From assembly GCA_052173415.1 (NCBI GenBank), contig JBQMYQ010000035.1, positions 1 through 20,608 on the forward strand: a DNA stretch of 20,608 nucleotides, given 5' to 3'. Made by a program: the position numbers and the translations under genes. The first letter of the stretch is position 1; every line of letters starts with the position of its first letter. Positions 15,049-20,608 of this stretch are shown in pieces. The notes beneath the pieces are model-generated. The model searched no databases. It saw nothing but the letters and a program-made list of their open reading frames with translations, and was not told the origin of the DNA. This stretch comes from Wolinella sp052173415 (lineage in GTDB: Bacteria; Campylobacterota; Campylobacteria; Campylobacterales; Helicobacteraceae).

Positions 15049-16437
15049 ATGAAGAGTGAGGTGAAGGTCGGTCTCTTCGTATTTGGTATGTTGGTAATGC
15101 TTTTTTTGATGAGTACGCAGATTAATCGTTACAGCGTCGCACAGAAGCGCGGATATAGCATTGAGGCATTTTTGGGGAATGCTTCCGGGCTTGAAGTCTA
15201 TGCCAAAGTGCGGATTAATGGCGTGGAGAGCGGGCATGTTTCGCGTATCTATCTTGTGAATAACCAAGCCTATGCGACCCTATTTTTGGGCGAAGGGATT
15301 GCGCTTCCTATTGATTCCTCCCTTACGCTCAGTCAAGAGAGCCTACTAAGCGGACGATACATCGAAATTTTCCCCGGGGAATCAAGCCAGAAAATCGCTC
15401 CGGGCGAGAGCTTGAACAATACCAAGAGATTCGCCGCTTTGGATCAGACTAGCACGTCCATCAATGAAGCCGCAGTGGAGTTCAAGAGCTTTATTCGGGA
15501 GACACGTCAGATATTCTCTCCTGAATCTCGCGAGCATCTTACGCAGATTTTCACGAATCTGCACCAGCTCACGCAACATATCGATGAGATTTTGGTCGAG
15601 AATCGTAACGAGCTAAGAAGTGCGATTGAGGGAATAAGGCGCATGGCAGATTCCCTTGCACGTGCTGGAGAGAGGGTCGGGAGCACTTCAGCGAAATTTG
15701 GCGAGAGTGCTGATACGATTAATGCGAAACTTCCCTACATTATGGATCGCGTGGATTCCCTCGCACGAAGTGCTGATGAGATGATCGAGGAGAATCGTAA
15801 GCCGTTAAAAAATGCGCTCAAATCTGTCGATCACTTCTTTATCGAGGGGAATCGCGTTATCCATAGGCTTGATAACTATCTCTCGCTACTTGATAAGAGC
15901 GAAATCGAGGTTGCGATGAGGACAGAAAAGATGGGGTTTGATTCCTATGCCAAGAGCTATGCGTCGCTTCAGTATCGTCCTAATCCGACACGATATTATC
16001 TGTTTGAAGTAGCAAGTGGCAATGACTATTCGCGCGCGGATCATGGGCGAGTTGTGATTCCTAGGCGCGCAGATAAGGCGAAAATCTATCTAAGCGCACA
16101 AATAGGCAAACGCTATGAGGATATTTTGTTGCGCGCAGGAATCATCGAAAGTAGCGGGGGAATCGGGCTAGATTATTTTCTGCTTGATGATCAGATTAGA
16201 GCTTCGCTTGAGGCATTTGATTTTAATGGCAGGAATGATCTGCGTGGCAACAGAGCACACCTGAAAGCTTCGCTACGTTGGACACTTTTAAAGCACGTAG
16301 ATTTATACTTTGGGGCAGATAATATACTCAATAAAGAGGCAAGGAATGGCTTTGCGGGAATCGGAGTGCGATTTATTGATGATGATTTTAAGAGGTTATT
16401 AGGAGGAATGGGTGGTGCTGCATCGATCGCGAAGTGA
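15049..16437 (+). CDS. MCE/MlaD-domain lipid transport protein with C-terminal beta-rich extension
   Basis: Periplasmic, inner-membrane-anchored MCE protein of the type that moves phospholipids between membranes. From the ATG at 15049 (462 aa, AAGGA site six bases upstream) it has one N-terminal span (KVGLFVFGMLVMLFLMS), then the MCE domain (about 30-125) with GNASGLEVYAKVRINGVESG and LSGRYIEIFPGES. A long helical region follows (about 130-285, with repeated DSLARA-type segments), as in MlaD homologues that form tubes. The last 150 residues are different: alternating strands such as YYLFEVASGND, AKIYLSAQIGKRYEDILLRA and LYFGADNILNK look like outer-membrane-barrel-type strands. An upstream ATG (15022) overlapping lptD is less likely. 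The other Mla genes are not in the window. Confidence 0.86.
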   Translation: MKSEVKVGLFVFGMLVMLFLMSTQINRYSVAQKRGYSIEAFLGNASGLEVYAKVRINGVESGHVSRIYLVNNQAYATLFLGEGIALPIDSSLTLSQESLLSGRYIEIFPGESSQKIAPGESLNNTKRFAALDQTSTSINEAAVEFKSFIRETRQIFSPESREHLTQIFTNLHQLTQHIDEILVENRNELRSAIEGIRRMADSLARAGERVGSTSAKFGESADTINAKLPYIMDRVDSLARSADEMIEENRKPLKNALKSVDHFFIEGNRVIHRLDNYLSLLDKSEIEVAMRTEKMGFDSYAKSYASLQYRPNPTRYYLFEVASGNDYSRADHGRVVIPRRADKAKIYLSAQIGKRYEDILLRAGIIESSGGIGLDYFLLDDQIRASLEAFDFNGRNDLRGNRAHLKASLRWTLLKHVDLYFGADNILNKEARNGFAGIGVRFIDDDFKRLLGGMGGAASIAK

Positions 16438-17161
16438 ATATACCAGCGTGCTAAAAGAGGTTACTTTTTGTAAAAAAGATACGCTCAAAAATCGTGATGA
16501 CGCGCTAACACGGCTCATGGAGCTCATGCCTATTAAAGAGATGCAAAAAGAGGAGCGTTTGGTCGTGGCGATCTCCTTTGGCGGTGTGCCTTTTGCGCAT
16601 CGTCTTGCACAGGCGATGAATGCGCGCTTTGACTTTCTCTTTACCCAAGCGATCCTCTCTCCTCTAAATCCAGAATGTGAAATAGCAATGGTCAGTGAAA
16701 CGTATGATATTATGATCCATGAAGCCCTTGTGCAAGCCTTTAACGTGAGCTTAGATTATATTTATGGAGAGGCTCAAAGGCAATATGAAGAGAAGATTTT
16801 AAAAAATATATATAAATTTCGTAAAGGAGAAACAATTAGTTCGCTTCGAGGTCGGCATGTTCTGCTCGTCGATGAGGGAATCGACAGTGGAATGACTATT
16901 ACCACATCGGTGAAAACGTGCATTACGCAGCAGGCTAAGAGCGTCTCAGTCGCCGCTCCCGTGATTCCTTATGATGTAGTGCAGCAACTTGAGGAGATCA
17001 CTGATGATGTCTATTGTGTGCTAAAACCGCACTATTTTGTCGATGTGGAGACCTATTATGACGAGATTGAGCCCATTGAGCCAAGCGCAGTGGAGCAGAT
17101 TCTCTCCGAGAGTCTTTTTCAAAATCAGAAAAATCAAACCAATACGAAGGAAAATGCGTGA
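16412..17161 (+). CDS. Phosphoribosyltransferase-like protein (type I PRTase fold)
   Basis: A 249-aa cytoplasmic protein with the hallmark PRPP-binding loop HVLLVDEGIDSGMTITTSV (about residues 150-168): hydrophobic strand, two acidic residues, then a Ser/Gly/Thr loop. An upstream VVAISFGGVPFAHRLAQAM segment fits the PRPP-pyrophosphate loop. The substrate cannot be read from the sequence. The start is GTG, with a near-ideal AGGAGG five bases upstream, inside the end of the MCE gene (26-base overlap). The tail is Asn/Gln/Lys-rich and overlaps the pnp GTG by four bases. A protein of this kind also precedes pnp in H. pylori as I recall. It differs from the competence protein ComF, since it has no zinc-binding cysteines at its N-terminus. 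Confidence 0.82.
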   Translation: MVLHRSRSEYTSVLKEVTFCKKDTLKNRDDALTRLMELMPIKEMQKEERLVVAISFGGVPFAHRLAQAMNARFDFLFTQAILSPLNPECEIAMVSETYDIMIHEALVQAFNVSLDYIYGEAQRQYEEKILKNIYKFRKGETISSLRGRHVLLVDEGIDSGMTITTSVKTCITQQAKSVSVAAPVIPYDVVQQLEEITDDVYCVLKPHYFVDVETYYDEIEPIEPSAVEQILSESLFQNQKNQTNTKENA

Positions 17162-19173
17162 AAACAGTTAAAGAGATTGCGATTCCCCAAAGGGTAGAGT
17201 ATTTTGAATTCAATCATGTGGCAAAGCAGGCGAGCGGGTCGGTGCTCTATCGGAGCGGGAAGAGCGTCTTGCTCGCGAGCGTGTGCTATGACGCCGATGT
17301 GATGGTGGAGGAGGATTTCCTCCCGCTCACGGTGCAATATATCGAGAAAAGCTACGCTGCAGGGAAATTCCCCGGAGGGTTTATTAAGCGAGAGAGCAAG
17401 CCCAGCGACTTTGAGACGCTCACTTCAAGGATTATTGATCGAAGCCTGCGCCCGCTGTTTCCTAAGGGCTATGCGCACCCTACGCAAATCACTGTCATGG
17501 TTTTAAGCGTCGAGCATGACGCAGACCTTCAGAGCATGGCGCTTAATGCCGCTTCTGCTGCGCTTTTTGTCTCTCCTTTGCCGATTAAAAGAGCCGTAAA
17601 TGGCGTGCGCGTGGGGAGAATCGAAGGGACTTTCAAGCTCAATCCTACAGCAAAAGAGATGAGCGAGAGCACGTTGGATCTGTTCGTCTCAGGCGTTGAT
17701 GATGAACTTTTGATGATTGAAATGCGCACTATCGGGAGCGAAGACCTAAATCACGCGTGCCTTGCGGGGGATTGCGGAATCATCGCCTCAAATCCACAAG
17801 AGATGTTTAGAGTCCATCAAGCAAACGAGCTAAGCGAAGAGGAGCTGCTGGAGGCGTTGGCGCTTGCGAAGGGGGCGATTTCTGAAACTTCAAAAAGCTA
17901 TAAAAATGCCTTTGCTGATGTGGCTAAAGAGAATGTTGAGCTTCAGCTTAATATTAAAGTTTCTATAAATGAAATCGCTCAGCATATAAAAGAGCATTAC
18001 GCGCAGGAAGTTTATGACGCAGTGAGCCAAATGGCAAAGAGCGAGCGCAACAGCGATCTGAAGAAAATCGCTCTCAAAATCGCACAGAGTAATCACGCGG
18101 TGCAGGCTACTTGGAACTTTGAAGAGATTTGGGAATCGCTTGGAAAACATAAGCGCAATGTGGTGCGTCAGATGATCCTAACAGAGGGGAAAAGAGCTGA
18201 TGGACGTGCGCTCAAAGAGGTGCGACCTATCGCGATTGAGACTAATATTCTCCCTAACGCGCATGCCTCTGCGCTTTTCACGCGAGGGCAGACACAAGCA
18301 CTCGTCGTCGCGACACTTGGAGGCGATATGGACGCGCAGAGTTATGAGCTTCTAACTGAAAAAAATAGTGCTAAAGAACGTTTCATGGTGCATTACAACT
18401 TCCCATCTTTTAGCGTCGGAGAAGCAGGCATGATCGGTGCACCGGGTAGGCGCGAGCTAGGGCATGGGAATCTAGCCAAACGTGCGCTGGAAGCGACGAT
18501 TGAGAACTGGGGAGCACAGACGATTCGCCTTGTTTCAGAGATTTTGGAATCTAATGGCTCATCGTCTATGGCGACGGTATGCGGTGGGTCGCTTGCGCTC
18601 AAAGCTGCGGGAATCGCGACTACATCGCTAGTCGCTGGGGTGGCGATGGGGCTCATTGTCGAGGGGGATCGATATGCGATTCTTACGGATATCATGGGAT
18701 TAGAGGATCATGATGGCGATATGGATTTCAAGGTGGCGGGCACTCGCACGGGAATCACCGCTATGCAGATGGATATTAAGCTAGGTGGTCTAAGCATGGG
18801 AATCCTCAGAGAAGCTCTTTATCAAGCCAAAGAGGGGCGTGAGCATATTCTGGGAATCATGGAAAAGGCTGAGCGTGAAATCGTGATTAACGAGGAGATT
18901 CTCCCCTCGCTCACGATATTTTCGATTAATCCCGCTAAGATTGTGGATATTATCGGGCAGGCGGGCAAGACGATTAAGGAGATTATTGAACGCTTTGAGG
19001 TAGCGATTGACCTTAACCGTGATAATGGCGAAGTCAAGGTCTCCGGAAGCAACAAGCAAAAGGTCGAAGCGGCTAAGGAGCACATCATCACCATTAGCTC
19101 ACAGGAATCGCCGCATAAGGTGCGCGTAGAGGAGGTTTATAACGCGCGGGTGAGGTTTTCAAGGGGAAGGTGA
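17158..19173 (+). CDS. pnp: Polynucleotide phosphorylase, main part (frameshifted before S1 domain)
   Basis: Phosphorolytic 3'-5' exoribonuclease, trimeric, central to mRNA decay. Visible in order: RNase PH domain 1 (about 10-140, with FPGGFIKRESKPSD and RSLRPLFPKGY), an all-helical linker (about 225-300), RNase PH domain 2 (about 325-525, with FTRGQTQALVVATLGG, GAPGRRELGHGNLAKRAL and the catalytic EDHDGDMDFKVAGT), and a KH domain (about 560-620, with IIGQAGKTIKEIIERF). The frame then runs into VRFSRGR and stops at 671 aa, without the S1 domain. The missing S1 sequence continues in the -1 frame (see next entry). One additional G in the GGG run at 19148-19150 would restore a full-length enzyme of about 735 aa. 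The GTG start overlaps the previous stop codon, with AAGGA upstream. This is either a sequencing error or a true truncation. Confidence 0.93.
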   Translation: MKTVKEIAIPQRVEYFEFNHVAKQASGSVLYRSGKSVLLASVCYDADVMVEEDFLPLTVQYIEKSYAAGKFPGGFIKRESKPSDFETLTSRIIDRSLRPLFPKGYAHPTQITVMVLSVEHDADLQSMALNAASAALFVSPLPIKRAVNGVRVGRIEGTFKLNPTAKEMSESTLDLFVSGVDDELLMIEMRTIGSEDLNHACLAGDCGIIASNPQEMFRVHQANELSEEELLEALALAKGAISETSKSYKNAFADVAKENVELQLNIKVSINEIAQHIKEHYAQEVYDAVSQMAKSERNSDLKKIALKIAQSNHAVQATWNFEEIWESLGKHKRNVVRQMILTEGKRADGRALKEVRPIAIETNILPNAHASALFTRGQTQALVVATLGGDMDAQSYELLTEKNSAKERFMVHYNFPSFSVGEAGMIGAPGRRELGHGNLAKRALEATIENWGAQTIRLVSEILESNGSSSMATVCGGSLALKAAGIATTSLVAGVAMGLIVEGDRYAILTDIMGLEDHDGDMDFKVAGTRTGITAMQMDIKLGGLSMGILREALYQAKEGREHILGIMEKAEREIVINEEILPSLTIFSINPAKIVDIIGQAGKTIKEIIERFEVAIDLNRDNGEVKVSGSNKQKVEAAKEHIITISSQESPHKVRVEEVYNARVRFSRGR

Positions 19174-19364
19174 AAAAAATCGTTGATTTTGGTGCTTTTA
19201 TCGAGCTTCCAAAGGGTGGAGACGGACTGCTTCACATCTCAAAAATCGTGCAGCATCGCAATCAGAGAATCGGCGAGGTTTTGAGCGAGGGCGATGAGAT
19301 TGAGGTGAAGATTGTCTCGATTAATAAAAATAAGATTGAGCTTGCGCGTGCCGTGGGGGATTAA
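19170..19364 (+). CDS. pnp: PNPase S1 RNA-binding domain, out of frame with the rest
   Basis: This frame encodes the S1 domain expected at the PNPase C-terminus: VKKIVDFGAFIELPKGGDGLLHISKIVQ and then GDEIEVKIVSINKNKIELAR (quoted in parts in the family's order). Its reading frame is open from 19143, so the segment GEVFKGK before the nominal GTG at 19170 belongs to it too. As a separate gene it would start at that GTG, overlapping the upstream TGA (GTGA), with AAGGGG just before it, so independent translation is conceivable. The simpler reading is one pnp gene interrupted by a missing base. No classical X-XXY-YYZ slippery heptamer lies in the overlap (19143-19173), which argues against programmed frameshifting. 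Confidence 0.85.
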   Translation: MKKIVDFGAFIELPKGGDGLLHISKIVQHRNQRIGEVLSEGDEIEVKIVSINKNKIELARAVGD

Positions 19365-19390
19365 TTAATAAAACTTTTATCAAAAGGTCG

Positions 19391-19396
19391 TATAAT
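19391..19396 (+). promoter_or_regulatory. -10 box of atpE promoter
   Basis: A perfect TATAAT 27 bases after the pnp stop codon and about 70 bases before the atpE ATG, giving a leader of about 65 bases. Upstream DNA is AT-rich (TTAATTAATAAAACTTTTAT) with no clear -35 box. A dedicated promoter would explain high c-subunit output away from the rest of the ATP synthase genes. Confidence 0.6.
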
Positions 19397-19466
19397 TCCG
19401 CCACCAACGGGCGTTAAGTAGGGGATAAATCCGAACGGGTCTCGTGGAATTCTGAGAGGAGTTTTT

Positions 19467-19769
19467 ATGAAAAAGTTATTTATTCTTTTGGTTGCATTTG
19501 CAGGCGTTGCGTTTGCTGCTGATGCAAACGAGCTACTAAAGTCTTATTCTGTTCTAGCGACAGGTATTGGTCTGGGTATCGCGGCTCTTGGTGGTGCGAT
19601 AGGTATGGGTAACACGGCTGCTGCAACTATTTCTGGTATGGCGCGCAACCCCGGCGTGGGTGGTAAAATCATGACCACCATGTTCATTGCGATTGCGATG
19701 ATTGAAGCACAGGTCATCTACACCCTTGTTGTGGGCTTGATTCTCCTTTACGCAAATCCACTTCTCTAA
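19467..19769 (+). CDS. atpE: ATP synthase F0 subunit c
   Basis: Membrane-rotor c subunit of F-type ATP synthase. The 100-aa precursor begins with a signal-like hydrophobic segment (MKKLFILLVAFAGVAFAADA), as in Helicobacter and Campylobacter AtpE. Helix 1 follows (VLATGIGLGIAALGGAIGMG), then the polar loop SGMARNPGVGG and helix 2, with the proton-binding Glu in AMIEAQVIYTLVVGLIL. The loop RNPG is invariant in the family. A strong AGGAG site sits five bases before the ATG. The gene stands alone, with its own promoter and a strong hairpin terminator, as in H. pylori where atpE lies next to pnp away from the main atp operon. Glu rather than a Gln/Ser-rich sodium site suggests proton coupling. Confidence 0.96.
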   Translation: MKKLFILLVAFAGVAFAADANELLKSYSVLATGIGLGIAALGGAIGMGNTAAATISGMARNPGVGGKIMTTMFIAIAMIEAQVIYTLVVGLILLYANPLL

Positions 19770-19783
19770 ACTCATCACGCTAC

Positions 19784-19804
19784 CCTCGCGGGAATCCCGC
19801 GAGG
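19784..19804 (+). terminator. Hairpin terminator after atpE
   Basis: CCTCGCGGG, a three-base AAT loop, then CCCGCGAGG: a perfect nine-base-pair GC-rich stem, followed only by CATTTC. It starts 14 bases after the atpE stop codon and ends eight bases before the first tRNA. The T tract is weak, so termination may be partial. The stem contains one copy of the GGAATC motif. Confidence 0.7.
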
Positions 19805-19812
19805 CATTTCGT

Positions 19813-19897
19813 GCGCTGGTGGTGGAATTGGTAGACACACCATCTTGAGGGGGTGGCGGGGCGACCCGTGCGAGTTCAAATCTCGCTCAGCGCACCA
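19813..19897 (+). tRNA. tRNA-Leu (anticodon GAG)
   Basis: The acceptor stem GCGCTGG pairs with TCAGCGC (one G-U pair) and an encoded ACCA end follows. The anticodon stem CCATC/GGTGG closes the loop TTGAGGG, placing GAG at positions 34-36, which reads CUC and CUU. The long variable arm CGGG-GCGA-CCCG marks a class II tRNA, and the T arm is GCGAG-TTCAAAT-CTCGC. The gene directly follows the atpE terminator. Confidence 0.93.
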
Positions 19898-19924
19898 TCT
19901 TCTTTGAAGTATTCATCTATTATC

Positions 19925-20011
19925 GCCGGAGTGGTGAAATTGGTAGACGCGCTAGACTCAAAATCTAGTAGGGGCAACCCTGTGTCGGTTCGAGTCCGAT
20001 CTTCGGCACCA
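19925..20011 (+). tRNA. tRNA-Leu (anticodon CAA)
   Basis: The acceptor stem GCCGGAG pairs with CTTCGGC (with G-U and A-U pairs) and an encoded ACCA end follows. The anticodon stem CTAGA/TCTAG closes the loop CTCAAAA, giving CAA, which reads UUG. A variable arm (GGGGCAACCC region) and T arm TCGG-TTCGAGT-CCGA are present. It lies 27 bases after the first tRNA-Leu and probably shares its transcript. Confidence 0.94.
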
Positions 20012-20116
20012 CTTTGATGTTACTCGTGGGGTTTTTGTCGCCAACAAAATTAAGCTTTTTCTTACAAAATAATAATCATAATGCGTGCCATAGATATTAA
20101 TATTAAGGAGTTCGTA

Positions 20117-20356
20117 ATGAACAAGATTATCATGGGTTTACTTCTTTGCACAGCATGGCTTCTAGCAGCGGTCAATCTCAATGTTGCTAGCAAAGAAGAG
20201 CTAATGAAAGTCAAAGGAATCGGCGAGAAAAAAGCCGAGGCAATCATTGCATATCGCAATAAGCAGAAATTTAAAAGTGTCAATGATCTAGGCAACGTGA
20301 AAGGTTTTGGAGCAAAAACTCTTGAGAAGCTTAAAGGCGAGTTTGAGGTTAAGTAG
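20117..20356 (+). CDS. ComEA-like secreted helix-hairpin-helix DNA-binding protein
   Basis: A 79-aa protein: a signal peptide (MNKIIMGLLLCTAWLLAAV) followed by a single ComEA-type tandem helix-hairpin-helix domain. The first part is NLNVASKEELMKVKGIGEKK with AEAIIAYR, and the second is FKSVNDLGNVKGFGAKTLEKL. The two hairpin loops GIGEK and GFGAK are the DNA backbone contacts. In naturally competent bacteria such periplasmic proteins bind incoming DNA. The length and composition match the ComEA-family proteins of Campylobacterota (ComH is the better-known uptake protein in H. pylori). The start at 20117 has AAGGAG six bases upstream. An earlier in-frame ATG at 20081 is less likely. A CATAAT box at 20077-20082 may be its promoter. 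Confidence 0.88.
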   Translation: MNKIIMGLLLCTAWLLAAVNLNVASKEELMKVKGIGEKKAEAIIAYRNKQKFKSVNDLGNVKGFGAKTLEKLKGEFEVK

Positions 20357-20398
20357 TTTGTGGGCTCAGAGGGATTTTTCTTTTTTGACTATATCGTA

Positions 20399-20550
20399 GC
20401 GCTTATTGATGAAATATCTGCTACTCCTGAGAGGAGCAGATATTTGGGGGATAGTGACAAACTTTCTCTTTTGCTTAGCTACTCTATGAGTTGTGTGTTT
20501 ACAATCAGAAAGATTGCGGATCTGTCTCTCGAATAGGTATCAATAAGCGC
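20399..20550. repeat. 12-base inverted repeat pair flanking 128 bases
   Basis: GCGCTTATTGAT at 20399-20410 recurs inverted as ATCAATAAGCGC at 20539-20550. The left copy immediately precedes the hairpin at 20412-20445. The arms could pair in RNA or be remnants of a duplicated segment. The identity stops at 12 bases. Confidence 0.45.
20412..20445. repeat. Strong inverted repeat downstream of the comEA-like gene
   Basis: AAATATCTGCT at 20412-20422 is the exact reverse complement of AGCAGATATTT at 20435-20445, an 11-base-pair stem around ACTCCTGAGAGG, which can add a small CCT/AGG inner stem. No T run follows on either strand, so it is not a classic terminator, although T-rich DNA lies before it (20374-20387). 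It may end converging transcripts or be an RNA element. Confidence 0.6.
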
Positions 20551-20608
20551 AATCGGGTATGAATCAGGCGAAATTCAGCTCGAAATCCATTAGCGACGAT
20601 GCCACGGT
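20505..20608 (-). CDS. Possible C-terminal fragment of an unidentified minus-strand gene
   Basis: Reading leftward from the window edge, one minus-strand frame is open for 33 codons and ends at a TGA (20505-20507). It contains RGIVANGFRAEFRLIHTRLR and ends DPQSF. Nothing in it is recognisable, and 33 open codons are not statistically remarkable. If it is real, it converges on the comEA-like gene, and the hairpin at 20412-20445 could serve as a shared transcription end. Confidence 0.2.
   Translation of the reverse strand, partial: RGIVANGFRAEFRLIHTRLRLLIPIRETDPQSF

Noticed and set aside
16412..17161. ComF-type competence protein
   Set aside because: It has a PRPP loop but lacks the N-terminal zinc-binding cysteines of ComF.
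19143..19173. Programmed -1 ribosomal frameshifting in pnp
   Set aside because: No X-XXY-YYZ slippery heptamer in the overlap and no precedent known to me for PNPase; a missing G is simpler.

Overview
The window looks like chromosomal DNA from a flagellated member of the Campylobacterota, most likely a non-pylori Helicobacter or a close relative. The reasons are protein style (a 681-aa UvrD, an AtpE with a cleavable-looking N-terminal signal, a CsrA with an extended tail), gene order (truB-csrA-ispE-smpB-exbB-exbD and purD-RDD-lptD-...-pnp-atpE, which recall the H. pylori neighbourhoods as I remember them), and TATAAT -10 boxes without clear -35 boxes. GC content is roughly mid-40s percent by eye. 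Every gene I am confident in is on the + strand. No IS element, prophage or CRISPR array is present.

Layout. 1-2129: uvrD helicase behind a TATAAT box. 2130-2272: short spacer packed with a GGAATC motif. 2273-5569: a tightly packed run of truB, csrA, ispE, smpB, a 47-aa membrane protein, exbB and exbD. 5594-8567: a second stator-motor module made of a 50-aa membrane protein, a 702-aa MotA/ExbB-type protein with a very long helical tail, and an OmpA-domain MotB-type protein. This pair closely resembles ZorA/ZorB of Zorya anti-phage systems, but no zorC, zorD or zorE follows. 8568-10250: a Na/phosphate-cotransporter-family protein joined directly to that operon. 10235-10513: a near-consensus sigma-28 promoter driving a YjfB-like motility protein. 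10514-10970: mostly non-coding, with one CRISPR-repeat-like hairpin. 10981-11183: a probable 6S RNA leading directly into purD. 11202-17161: purD, an RDD membrane protein, lptD, an MCE/MlaD protein with a beta-rich extension, and a phosphoribosyltransferase-like protein, all overlapping or adjacent. 17158-19364: pnp, broken by a -1 frameshift between its KH and S1 domains. 19391-20011: atpE with its own promoter and a hairpin terminator, then two tRNA-Leu genes. 20117-20356: a ComEA-like helix-hairpin-helix protein. 20357-20608: no clear gene, apart from a possible minus-strand C-terminus.

How the genes work together. The left half combines RNA and translation housekeeping (TruB, CsrA, SmpB) with isoprenoid synthesis (IspE) and two proton-motive-force transducers (ExbBD and the ZorAB-like pair). 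The middle holds a motility-regulon gene. The right half is an envelope-lipid block (LptD, MlaD-like), RNA decay (PNPase) and the ATP synthase c subunit. The points most worth following up are the orphan ZorAB-like motor with its small membrane partner, the genome-style GGAATC motif (about 80 hand-counted copies in all reading frames), the sigma-28/yjfB unit, the probable 6S-purD unit and the pnp frameshift.
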